Origin: Hymenopus coronatus
Lineage: Eukaryota > Arthropoda > Insecta > Mantodea > Hymenopodidae
Length of the DNA: 64,000 nt
Direction: 5' to 3'
NCBI GenBank assembly: GCA_030762935.1
Contig: CM060884.1
Span: forward strand, 75,528,696-75,592,695
Positions 1 through 10,133 of this stretch are shown here, piece by piece (position 1 is the first letter of the stretch; every line of letters starts with the position of its first letter). A program made the translations under genes and the position numbers. Below the pieces are notes generated by a model. That model was not told the DNA's origin, ran no database searches, and saw only the letters and a program-made list of their open reading frames with translations.

Positions 1-560
1 CTTGTTGCTATGTGACTGAAGTTTTTTTTTGTTGTTTGAATGGATAAGTTTTTTTCAGAATGAAACCAATAACAGGGAATATCTAAAAATGATCAAGTTC
101 GTGAAAAAATGTATATGTCATAAATTGTGTGTTTTAGCGTCCTAATTTTTTTTTTTTTTTTTTTGCGTGGTACGTTTTTCTCCATTTCTAACGGTTGAGC
201 AGTTATGCAATATTCCGAAAAACTCATCCAGAATAAAATATTCTTCAGAGCCTACTCCCAGAAAATATAAGATACACATTTTATTTGTCAGTTAAATATC
301 TTTAATATGCGATATTTTCATCAAAATCGTTCGAGCCTATTTGGTATTTAACGGATTTTTGAGTTTGAACCTATGCTGTCCACAGACACACACACTCACA
401 CAAGCGCACACGCACTCACACTTAAAGACATGTTTTAATTTTTTTTAAATCAGGGACATAAAAACATGTATTTCCGCTGAAATCTCGGTATCGAATTTTG
501 AGTGCATTACAATACCTCCTCCATATACTATGTACATAGTACGAGTAGAGAAATTAAAAA
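1..560 (+). mobile_element. HLR copy, cut by window edge
   Basis: The window opens inside an HLR element and runs to its 3' hairpin (ACTATGTACATAGTACGAG, then GTAGAGAAATTAAAA). It carries the internal CA-rich microsatellite at about 385-420. The segment matches other plus-oriented copies in order. The 5' part lies outside the window. Non-coding. Confidence 0.85.
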
Positions 561-569
561 GAGATTAGA

Positions 570-870
570 AATAAATCCGTATGTCTGTGGACAGCATATC
601 TCAAAAATGGTAAGACCGTTAAATACCAAGTTGCTATTAAGTTTGGTATCTTCAAAGGTTGTGACACGAAGATTTTCAAGAAAAATCCTTCACCTCAAAC
701 TACCCTTTAATTGGAACAGTTTTTGTTTTTCTCAAAACTAGCTCTAACAATTTTGATTAAAGCACCACATATTAATGTTGTTTATATTAAAATGTAGATC
801 TTGAAATTTATGGGAGTAGCTTCTGAAGATCAGTACACTTTGCATGAATGGTAATCCGTAAGAGAAGCAC
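570..870 (-). mobile_element. HLR fragment
   Basis: A minus-oriented HLR interior begins at the microsatellite-side block (GTCTGTGGACAGCATA) and runs through the block ending CTGAAGATCAGTAC. Both true ends are missing. It lies immediately after a plus-oriented copy, so two fragments face each other. Confidence 0.75.
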
Positions 871-1126
871 AAAAAGCAACTACACAAATCCAATTGTAAA
901 CTACGCATCTTCACAAACGAAGTCACCCTTCGTTTCATCTTTTTTTTTTTATTTTCTGGAAATACAAAGTGAACCGAACTTCAATTGTTCACATATCTAT
1001 CGGCATTTAAAATATTACTTTCCCTTATTTTCCTTCTGTTTATAAAGCACTAAGACTAATTATGTTAATATTTATCTCGTTTAGCATTATGAGGATAAAA
1101 GAATAATATATTGTAACAAAATGTTG
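871..1126. other. Unassigned AT-rich interval
   Basis: No reading frame or repeat family is recognised here, apart from poly(T) runs. Short open frames are low-complexity. Confidence 0.4.
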
Positions 1127-1366
1127 TTTTTTTTAGCTTAACGTTCTTTAACCTAGTTGGTCATATCAGATGAGTAATAAAATTGGTGAAATTTTGCTGA
1201 ATTGTTCTGGGTCCATGAAGCTTAAGGTTACTCGACATTTGTCTTCTCAGGATAAGGGAAAACCCCAAGTAAAACCTTACCCGAGTAACTCACCTTAAGT
1301 GAGATTCGAACTCACAACCTATTCAATGTAAGGCAGACACGCTACCACCACACCACCCAGGCGGGC
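1127..1366 (-). mobile_element. tRNA-derived SINE, family B
   Basis: Read on the minus strand, the element starts with a tRNA-like head (GCCCGCCTGGGTGGTGTGGT; B-box-like GAGTTCGAATCTCAC) at about 1295-1366. It continues through the body shared with copies at 8139-8395 and 30122-30372, and ends in poly(A), seen here as poly(T) at 1127-1136. The tRNA-like acceptor halves pair imperfectly, so it is a SINE head and not a functional tRNA. No clear target-site duplication was found. Confidence 0.85.
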
Positions 1367-1382
1367 TAATATTAGGTTTGTA

Positions 1383-1428
1383 GAACAGGTGGAACATGTC
1401 GTATGAATGGAACACATTAGATTTTTTT
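1383..1428 (-). mobile_element. HLR 5' tip fragment
   Basis: It matches the inverted HLR 5' terminus (ATGAATGGAACACATTAGAT). Only the last 40-50 bases are present. Confidence 0.6.
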
Positions 1429-1902
1429 AATTAAACATTTAGGTCAACATTTTGTGAATGGTTTATTGCTTCTCCGGTCTCAGAGTTCAATATGCCAGCG
1501 TGAACTTCCTGCTCTCTCCGTGTAAGTTTTGTTTTATGCCTTTAGATGCCACAGAGCTTCTATCGAAAGGCAAGTAATACTGTATCCTACATATTTTCCT
1601 TCCCAGGCTCTTAAATCTTCTCTGCCGCTCTCTCCTTCGGCTCGCTTTCCCACAGCACAAGTTTAGCGGATAAAACTGTTTGGGCTAAGGCAGTTTGTAC
1701 AGTCGGTGCTTTTGTTTCAAATATTTCCTTGTAACTTGCAAAGCTACCGAGAAGGCGATTGTAAGTAAAAGTTGCGCCACTATATTCTTTGGAGTGGAAG
1801 CTAATGGCCATGCAGAGCTAATAAATCTCCTTTCAACTGTCTCCCATAGCAACCAGCTGTTACGTGTCATAGCAAATGCATATAAGGAAAGATCACAAGC
1901 AA
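1429..1902. other. Unassigned interval
   Basis: No convincing gene is present. Overlapping short frames occur on both strands (for example 1611-1811 minus and 1695-1961 plus) without recognisable domains. They read through one another and are treated as chance. Confidence 0.4.
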
Positions 1903-2738
1903 AATCTGATATGTTACATTCACATGACTTTCTCTACATCTCTGCAGCAAATTATTGTTAAAAAGCTTATACTTCTATGTACTTCAAGCTAATCGAGAAA
2001 AAATTAACAGAAATAGTGTTATTACTTGCTTCCTTGTAAGTAGAAATGAAATAAGGGAGTAGAATGGGTTAAAGTGATAGTCAAAAGCTGGTTGCTATGT
2101 AACTGAACTTTGTTTGTATGGACAGGAGATGACAAATTCCCGTATGAGAAAAGCATAAGCTTTCAAGGCTGAAACCAAAAGCAAGGAATATCCCAAAAAC
2201 GATCAACTGCAGAAAAAAAATGTAAAGTGTGTGTTTTAATGTGCTTTACATTTTTGTGTGGTAAGATTTTGTCTATCTCTTACGGTTTAGCAGTTATGTA
2301 AAATTTGTCAAAATTCGTCCGGAATAAAGTAGTCTTCAGAAGCTATTCCCAGAAAATTCATGATATACATTTTATGTCATATATCTTTAATATATGATAT
2401 TGTATTCCAAATAGAGCTATTTTTGAGCAAATCAACATTTTTGAAAAAAGTTCCATGTAAATGGTAGTTGGGGGTGGGATGAGTTTCTTGAAATCTTCGT
2501 GTCGCATCCTTGGAAGACACGAACCTTAAATATCAAGTTTAGTATTTAACGGTATTTTCGTTTTTGAACTATGCTGTCCACAGACACACACACACACACC
2601 CACGGACCTTTTTCCGAAATGTTTTTTGATTCAGGGGGACCCAAAACATGTATTCCAGTGAAATCTCGGTATCAGAATTTTGGTTGGTATAGAATGGCTT
2701 TTCTATACACTATGTACATTGTACGTGTAGAGAAAGTA
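1903..2738 (+). mobile_element. HLR, full-length
   Basis: It starts TCTGATATGTTACATTCACA and ends with the hairpin and GTAGAGAAAGTAAAA, about 836 bp. The 12-mer ACTTTCTCTACA sits near 1928 and its inverse at the 3' end. The microsatellite lies at about 2580-2600. No coding capacity. Confidence 0.88.
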
Positions 2739-3156
2739 AAAAGGATTTAGAGTTGATTTCTGTGATTTATAAAGTTTTGTTTTTAAAGTAGTATGTAGGG
2801 GAGATGCAGGGAATGACGGTCATCGCTCTAATATCGCTTCGTAAGGACATAGAAATGGCTAGCGTGCTCTGCGCAAAGAGAGAGAACCATTTCGTTGCTG
2901 AGTTGTAAGTTGGTTACTTTTCTGTAGTTGGCAGTTTTCTTATAATTTTGTCCAGAAAATCAAGACATCGTAAGTATATTTCATTGTTTTAAATTTGCTC
3001 AATCTTTTTATAGAAACAAGTAGCACATTTATTGGAATGCTTTTTGTTTGAGAGCGGACACTCTATTTCTTGTTTATGAAGCATTTTCTGTGACGTTGTT
3101 CGTGAAGGTAATGGCGGTCTATGTGATCGTCATTCCCCTCAAATTCAATTCAGCAA

Positions 3157-3187
<31 letters not shown>

Positions 3188-3472
3188 TATTATTATTACT
3201 ATTATTTGTCGTAACACAATTAATTCTTCTTACAATATTAATAACAATGCTTGTGCTGATGAAAAATATCAGCTAAAGACCCTAAATCATTACATTGCAA
3301 CTAAAATGTGAACAAGAACGGTGTGACAATAGCACGATTAGTTCTGTCGGCAGCTGCACTTGGTGAGCGCACCTATACGGCAAACAGCAGATTCAATAAT
3401 TTAATTTAATTTTCAATAATTCCGTTTTCATAACTTGTAGAAGGCACTTTTTACTTTTCTTTACAAGTACTT
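2739..3472. other. Unassigned interval with inverted AATGRCGRTC motifs
   Basis: This stretch holds a (TTA)n array and related motifs GCAGGGAATGACGGTC (2806-2821), AATGGCGGTC (3110-3119) and its imperfect inverse. A partner motif lies at 4533-4548. The 87-codon frame at 3048-3311 reads through the (TTA)n array as poly-Ile and is not supported as a gene. Confidence 0.4.
3157..3206. repeat. (TTA)n microsatellite
   Basis: About 16 TTA/TAT units, with two interruptions. Confidence 0.95.
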
Positions 3473-3537
3473 TACACCGGAAGTATACGTTTAAGGGTCC
3501 CCTGTATTAAAAACAAGTATTTTCAGGAAAAGGTCCA

Positions 3538-3582
<45 letters not shown>

Positions 3583-4288
3583 GTGAGTCAGTGTGTTCGT
3601 GTGTCTGTGAACACGATAACTAAAAAACGAAAAGTCAGTAAAATACCAAACTGGTATTTAAGTTTAGTACCTTCCAGGGATAAGACACGAGATTTTGAGA
3701 AAAATCCCCCCCCCACCCCAATCTACCCTTAAAGGGACAAATTTTGATTGTCTCAAAAATGGCTTAAAATTTCGTATATTATAGATATATACCTGACAAA
3801 TAAAATGTGTATTTTAAATTTTCTGGAAATAGCCTCTGAAGAATACTTTATTCTGGATGAATTTTTCGGAATTTGCATAACTGCTAAACCATAAGAGGTG
3901 GACAAAAACTTACCAGACAAAATTGTAGAGCACATTAAAACACACATTTTATGTTACATACATTTTGTTCGCCGAATTGATCGTTTTAAAGATATTCCTT
4001 GTTTTTTGTTTTCAGCTTTGAAAAACTTACACTTTCCTCATGCACGAATTTGTCAACTCGTGTCCATACAAACAAAGGAGCTTCAGTCACATAGCAATCA
4101 GCCTTTGTCTAGCACTGTAACCTATAATACTCCCTTATTTCACTTCTACTTACAAGGAAGCAAGTAATAATACTATTTCTGCTAATTTTTTCTCGATTAG
4201 AATGAAGTAAATAGAAGCATAGGCTTTTTAACAATAATTTGTTGCAGAGATATAGAGAAAGTCATGTGAATGGATTACATCAGTTTTT
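3473..4288 (-). mobile_element. HLR, 3'-truncated
   Basis: A minus-oriented copy lacks the hairpin end and starts at the block containing AAGGGTCCCCTGTATTAAAA. It has a long (TG)n run at about 3541-3580, and ends at the inverted 5' terminus (AAAGTCATGTGAATGGATTA). The short frame with repeated Val-Cys simply translates (TG)n. Confidence 0.85.
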
Positions 4289-4732
4289 TTATTTAATTTA
4301 ATTTCTTTAACAAATGTTCTAATAAAAGAAATTTAAATGTTTAACTTGTCTGTCTTTTACGTTACTGTATCTTAGCGACCTGCACATGCTGGCAATAACG
4401 GCCAGTGCAATTTATATTAATTTTGAATTATTAACACTAATTAGTAATAACTTAGAATCCTAAATTTATGTACACAGTTATTAAATACTTCTAATGACAA
4501 CATATCCTCTCCTTGGATTGCAACTGCCAGGCGACCGCCATTCCCTGTTCTAGGATAATATTGCTGCCATTGCGTGTAGACCTAGCAGAAAGGGCATTTT
4601 AAATTTGAAGATTGAACAACTTCAGTAGCGAGGCTTCTGAAACTTTACCGAAACAGCCTTATTCCTTAGTTCCTTGTAAGAAGAACCCAAATAACAGAGT
4701 GCACTAGGCTAAAGCGACACCTTAACCTGTAA
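4289..4732. other. Unassigned AT-rich interval
   Basis: No gene seen. It contains the motif GACCGCCATTCCCTGT (4533-4548), the near-inverse (14/16) of 2806-2821. Confidence 0.4.
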
Positions 4733-6371
4733 AAATCTGATCTGTTCCATTCACATGACTTTCTCTACATCTCTATAATAAATTATTGTTAAAAAGCGTA
4801 GGCTTCCATCTATTTCATGTTAACTGAGATTAACATTAGCAGAAATGCCTTATTGTAGGCATAAGGAAAGTAATGGAATACAGTAGGCTAAAACGATAGT
4901 CAAATGTTTTAAAAGCTGGTTGCCATGTGTATTTGCATTGCCAGGGGTTGGCAGGTTCTCGTAGTGCAAAGTGTTAAGTATTTTAAAACCCTATAAGAAA
5001 GAAGATCTAAAAATATTAAATTCTACGTAAAAAACGTATATGACACTTTGTGTGTTTTAAGGAGAACTACAGTTCTTGTCTATCTCTTACGGTTTACCAC
5101 TAATGCAAAATTCATCCAGAATAATCAGGTCTTCAGAGGATGATCTCGGAAAATTCTAGATATACATTTTATTTGTCAGGTTAATATCTTAAATATAAGC
5201 GATTTTAATCAAAATGCTAAGCCAAATTTTGAGAAAATCTAAGCTATCTAAATTCTTTCTATGTAAAGTGTAGTTTGGGGTGGGGGGATTTTCTTGAAAA
5301 ATTCTTGAAAAATTCTAAACTTAAATACCAAGCTTGGTATTTAATAATCCTTTCGTTTCTAGCTATATTGTGTACACACACACAGACACACGGACCTTTT
5401 CTAAAAATATTTTGGTACTTTCTCTACATGTACTATGTACATAGTGTGTACAGAAGGTATTGTATTGCACCCAAAAAATTCGATACCGAGATTTTACCGG
5501 AAATACTTTTTGTCTCCCTGAATCCAAAAAAAGTACTTTTGGAAAAAGTTCAGTGTGTGAGTGTGTGTATGTGTTTGTGTGTCTGTGGGTGTGGACATCA
5601 TAGCTCAAAAACGAAAAGACCGTTAAATGCCAAACTTGGTATTTAAGTTTGGTATCTTCCAAGAATGCAACACGAAGATTTTCAAGAAAATCCTCCCAAC
5701 CCCAACTATCTTTCACTTGGAACTTTTTTCGAGAATTTTGATTTTCTCAAAAATGGTTCTAACGATTTTGATTAAAATATCGTACATTAAAGATATTTAC
5801 CTGATAAATAATATGTATATCTTGAATTTTCTGGGAATAGCCTCTGAAGACTGCTTTATTCTGGAGGAATTTTGCATAACTGCTAAACTGTAAGAAGTGG
5901 ACAAAAACTTACCACATAAAAAATGTAGAGCACGTTAAAACACACAATTTATGTTATATCATTTTTTTGAGGAGTTGATCCTTTTTGAGATATTCCTTGT
6001 TTTTGGCTTCAGCTTTAAAAAACTTGCACCTTTCTCATACCGGAATTTGTCAACTCGTGCCCATACAAACAAAGGAACTATAACCTATGGTACCCCCTTA
6101 TTTCGCTTCTACTTACAAGGAAGCAAGTAATATAATTATTTCTGCTAATTTTTTCCCGATTAGCTTGAAGTAAATAGATGAATAAGCTTATTAACAATAA
6201 TTTGTTTCACAGAAGCACAGAAAGTCATGTGAATGAAACACATCAGATTTTTTTACAGGGGACCCTAAAATTCTATTTGCGGTGTTATCTCGGTATCGAA
6301 TTTTTGGTTGCAATACAACACCTGCTCTATACACTATGTACATAATACGTGTAGAGTAAGTATAAAGGGAA
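4733..6371 (+). mobile_element. HLR interrupted by another HLR
   Basis: The 5' part (4733-5413) begins AATCTGATCTGTTCCATTCA and breaks off just after the microsatellite, at AATATTTTGG. The 3' remainder resumes at 6258 with CAGGGGACCCTAAAATTCTA and runs to the hairpin and GTAGAGTAAGTATAAA. The two halves are contiguous in uninterrupted copies, so the copy between them is a later insertion. Confidence 0.85.
5414..6257 (-). mobile_element. HLR, full-length, nested in another HLR
   Basis: An 844-bp minus-oriented copy lies between the two halves of the surrounding element. It begins TACTTTCTCTACATGTACTA and ends AACACATCAGATTTTTTTA, which gives a clean view of both termini. No obvious target-site duplication flanks it. 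Apparent open frames (up to 123 codons) translate the repeat. Confidence 0.88.
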
Positions 6372-6727
6372 ACGTCTGGGTATCCATGTGGCCAGAAAGT
6401 AGGGGCTAAGCTGCTGAAGTACCACTAAGGAGTACGAGAGCCTAGTTTCTAAAATGAAGGATTTTGCAAATGTTATTGTTGGTGTGAACTAAAGCGATGT
6501 GTGATCTGAATGGTATAGCGACGACGGACCACATATTGTGCCTCTCAAGCCTAGAGCGCGTCCTCACATAAACATTACTGGTCAAGGAACACGTGCTGCC
6601 ACCTCTTGCTCAGCTGGTTAGTCTCAAGCATGGCTATCATAACAACGTGCTGCTACAATTGCACTCGGCTTGTGCGTGAAAACTTTAATCTGAGTGGGAT
6701 GCGACACCCAAAGTTTGTTTTCTTGTT
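6372..6727. other. Unassigned, less AT-rich interval
   Basis: A short frame from 6632 reads a Cys-rich start (TTCCYNCTRLVRENFNLSG) and is then cut by an HLR fragment. The Cys spacing faintly recalls a zinc-binding N-terminus, but the rest of any such domain is missing, so no gene is called. Confidence 0.35.
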
Positions 6728-6838
6728 TCCTTTTTACTCTCCCTACGCGTACTATGTACATATTATATAGAGAAGGCACTAACAATCCCATACCGAGATT
6801 TCAAGGGACATGCACGTTTTAAGACCCTCCGAATTGCA
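6728..6838 (-). mobile_element. HLR 3' tip fragment
   Basis: Minus-oriented hairpin end (ACTCTCCCTACGCGTACTAT) plus about 80 bp of the adjacent conserved block, then truncated. Confidence 0.7.
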
Positions 6839-7245
6839 AAGAAAAGTTATTGTGTAACCCTGAAATTGAATGTAGTTTGTAGTATTAGTAGTTACAAAGG
6901 ATTATCTACGATTATGAACAACGGACAAATATATGTGAATGTTTATTAGATTGTTTCCTAAAGTAAAGGACAAAAGAGATAGCAATACATTGTCTCAGGA
7001 TTATTTTGCAAATTTCTCTTGGAGACAAAGAAAAAAATGTATTTCATAATGATTTCTTGGAATATCAAGACGGTGTAATTTTAGAGAATAAATAATCCCT
7101 AAAAGAAATACATTCTCTTAAGAAGATATCTGCAAAAGTTGTTGACATAATTTAACCTGTAAGTTGTGAATAATTAAAATGGTTTATAAAGGAGTTGAAG
7201 TGAGTAATAGGAGACTCAAATGGGTGTATGAAACACGCCATTGAG
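6839..7245. other. Unassigned AT-rich interval
   Basis: No gene, RNA or known repeat recognised. Confidence 0.4.
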
Positions 7246-7811
7246 AAAAATCTTATGTGTTACATTCACATGACTTTTTCTATATCTTTGCAACAAATTA
7301 CTGTTAAAAACTAATGCTTTTATTTACTTGATGTTAATCGAGAAAAAATAGCAGAAATAGTCTTATTACTTGCTTCCTTGTAAGTAGAAGCGAAATAAGG
7401 AAGAACCATAGGTTAAAGTGATATGTGACTGAAGTTCCTTTGTTTGTATGGATAGGAGCAGACAAATTCCTGTGTGAGAAAAGTATAACTTTTTTAAAGC
7501 TGAACCCAGTAACTAGTAATATCTCAAAAACGTTCAACTCCACAAAAAAAAATATATATAACATAAATTTTGTTTGGTAATGTGCTCTACTGTTTTTGTC
7601 CAACTCATACGGTTTAGCAGTAACATTCATCCAGAATAAAGTAGTCTTCAGAGGCTATACCCAATAAATTCAAGATATACATATTATTTGTCAGGTAAAT
7701 ATCTTTAATATACAATATTTTAATCAAAATCGTTAGAGCCATATTTAAGAAAATCAAAAGTTTCGAAAAAAGTTACATGTAATGGATAGTTGGAGGTGTG
7801 AGGATTTTCTT

Positions 7812-7968
7812 GAAAGGATTTACTCCGGGGTCTCCGGTTTACCCCCCCCACATCGCATTCCACCGGTGCTCCATCTTTATTCATGTATCACCAGTGTTAC
7901 CGCCTGTGGTGCCATAAGTAGTTAAAGCGGGCGTTAAACACTACCAAAAAAAAAAAACAAAAAAAAAA
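7812..7968 (+). mobile_element. SINE family C, 5'-truncated
   Basis: The 3' part of a SINE ends GCGGGCGTTAAACACTACC followed by a poly(A) tail. The body matches, inverted, the element at 12098-12276, which retains the tRNA-like head. It is inserted within an HLR copy. Confidence 0.8.
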
Positions 7969-8138
7969 CGGTATTTTCGTTTTTGAACTATGCTGTCCAC
8001 AGACACAGACACAGACACCCGCACATACACAGACCTTTTTCTGAAAATGCTTTTTATGTTTGGATTCAGGGAGATCCAAAAATCTATTTCCGGTGAAATC
8101 TCGGTATCGAATTTTTGGGTGAAATGCAATACCTTCTC

Positions 8139-8395
8139 GCCCGCCTGGGTAGTGTGGTGGTAGCGTGTCTGCCTCACATTCAAAAGGTCGTGAGTTCGAA
8201 TCTCACTCAGGGTGAGTTACCCGGATATGGTTTTCTTCGGGGTTTTCCCTTATCCTGAGAAGACGAATGTCGAGTAACTTTAAGCTCCATGGACTCGAGA
8301 TTATTTGAGCATCATATCACCAATTTCATTCATCGTCCGATATGACCAAACCAGGTTAAAGGACGTTAAGCTAAAAAAAAAAATATAATAATAAT
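8139..8395 (+). mobile_element. SINE family B, complete, with target-site duplication
   Basis: It starts GCCCGCCTGGGTAGTGTGGT. The tRNA-like head has B box GAGTTCGAATCTCAC. The tail is poly(A) followed by ATA repeats. The 11-bp direct repeat AATACCTTCTC flanks it exactly (8128-8138 and 8396-8406), the hallmark of LINE-mediated insertion. The host is an HLR copy whose sequence is restored when the SINE is removed. Confidence 0.93.
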
Positions 8396-8409
8396 AATAC
8401 CTTCTCTAT

Positions 8410-8831
8410 ACACTATGTACATAGATTCAATAGCGAGATTTCACCGAAAATATATGTTTTGGGTCCTCCTGAATCCAAAAAAGCGCATTTCTGAAAAAAG
8501 GTTGCTATATGTGTATATGTGTGTGTGTGCGCGCGCGCGCGTGTTTGACTGTAGACAGCATAGCTTAAAAACGAAAAGACCGTTAAATACCAAACTTGGT
8601 ATATTTAAGTGTGGTATCGTGCGACACGAAGATTTTGATTAAAATATCGTATGTTCAAGACATTTACCTGACAAATACAATGTATATCTTGAATTTAGTG
8701 AGAATAGCCTCTGAAGACTCCTTTGTTCTGGATGAATTTTTTCGGAACTTTGCTTAAAAGCATTAGCTGTTTAACAATAATTTGTAGCAGAGATGTAGAG
8801 AAAGTCATGTGAATGAAACACATCAGATTTT
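8410..8831 (-). mobile_element. HLR with internal deletion, fused at the hairpin
   Basis: This minus-oriented copy shares the palindromic hairpin with the preceding plus copy (junction near 8424). It jumps from the block before 8637 to the 5' half, so an internal segment is missing. It ends at the inverted 5' terminus AAAGTCATGTGAATGAAACA. A (TG)n/(CG)n run lies at 8511-8545. Confidence 0.8.
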
Positions 8832-9007
8832 ACTAAAGTATCTTATGATTAAAATACCGTTTTTTAAAGATATTTACAGGGCAAATAAAACTTATATCTT
8901 GAATTTTCTGAAAATGCCGTCTAAGGATCTCTTTATTCAGTATGAACTTTTCTGAGTTTTGCATAACTGGAAAAGTAAGAATTAGATAAAACTTCTGTAC
9001 GAAAAAT
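8832..9007 (-). mobile_element. HLR interior fragment
   Basis: The block around GATTAAAATACCG and TATCTTGAATTTTCTG matches the centre of minus-oriented copies. No ends remain. Confidence 0.7.
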
Positions 9008-9054
9008 GGGCAATTGTTAACTCAAAAACATTTTAAAGTGACACTTTTGACGTC

Positions 9055-9345
9055 AGATGTTCCACATAAACACCAAATGTCCTCCCTCCTCTTGTGTCTA
9101 GACACGCATGTACACGTCGAAGCCTGGAATGTCAAATACTGCCAGTCGGGGTCGTATGATTTCGCAGGCTTAGATTAAAAGTTTATTCAGCCGTGACGTC
9201 TGCTGCAGAAACCAATGCTTTAAGTTGACTCCAAAAGATTGAAGTCGGGGTACGTGCAGGCCATGGAACTGAATACGTCTCTACCTATCCATTTGTCATC
9301 TTGCCAGTGCATCCCAAACAATGAGACTAAAATGTGCTAGAGCAT
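9055..9345 (-). pseudogene. Decayed DDE-type transposase C-terminal remnant
   Basis: Read on the minus strand, fragments in more than one frame resemble the C-terminal catalytic end of a mariner-superfamily transposase. One is PWPARTPTSIFWSQLKALV, where an intact family member has a W-P-x-R-S-P-D-L-x-P motif followed by F-x-W. It is followed by IRPRLAVFDIPGF-like residues. The Asp of the motif is lost, stops and frameshifts are present, and no N-terminal half or terminal repeats are visible. The family is inferred from these short motifs only. Confidence 0.5.
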
Positions 9346-9930
9346 CATGTTTCTTCTTATTTGCAGAGGCACATTTTGTAATAAGTCTGGGAGAGTGTTC
9401 TGAATGAAGACAATACTTGTAAGGCGTGCTGCGGGAATGTATTACACAAATGTTAACAAGTAGCCATGGCAACACAAGACCAACTATGCAGGGTAAAGTG
9501 GGTCAAAGCTTTCTGTGAATGAGTACATAAATAAATGAAGTTATTAGGTTTGAACTGTAAAGCAGTTGCATTAATAAATTGATAATGGGAAAACGAAGCT
9601 TTTCAGAGAATATTTTCTGGTTTTGATATCACGAATCCATCCACAAACGATGCAAAAATATTTTTGAATCAGCCTGTAAATTCTGATAACAAAAAAAGGA
9701 ATACAAAACCAGGTACATACAGATACTGCTGTTTCAGTTCAAGAATTATAATCGGATAGGGAACAAATATTGGAAGACATAAACACCGATGACATGAGCA
9801 AGATACAAAGGTCATCCAGAAGGCCATTGACAGAACTAAATAATAACGAAAGTTATCAAAACAAAACTTTATTTGCAAAGTTACAATACCTTACTCTATT
9901 TCTCAAAGAAACCGTCATTGCTATCAAGGT
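9346..9930. other. Unassigned interval
   Basis: Nothing recognisable. The opposed short frames at 9669-9878 (minus) and 9770-10060 (plus) have no known domain. Confidence 0.35.
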
Positions 9931-10133
9931 ATTTATTGTCACGTGGTACCAGTTTTTCAACGCAGACGTACTCATCCACCGCTTAAGATATGAACCAAGA
10001 TGTCACTACCATTTTGAGATCTTAATGGGTGGGAAATCTTTTCCATTCAAAAAGTCATGAACGCTGTCCAAAGTGAAACACCGGGTTTTCTTAATTATGT
10101 TATCAACATTTACTTTTAACTTCTCCATATCGA

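Larger units (their letters stand above)
7246..8424 (+). mobile_element. HLR interrupted by two SINEs
   Basis: A plus-oriented copy starts AATCTTATGTGTTACATTCA. It is interrupted at 7812-7968 by a family C SINE and at 8139-8395 by a family B SINE, then reaches the hairpin ACTATGTACATAG at 8412-8424. There it fuses directly to an oppositely oriented copy. Confidence 0.85.

Noticed and set aside
5275..5646. 123-codon ORF across an HLR-HLR joint
   Set aside because: It is a chance frame spanning the nested insertion boundary at 5414; other copies of the same sequence contain stops.
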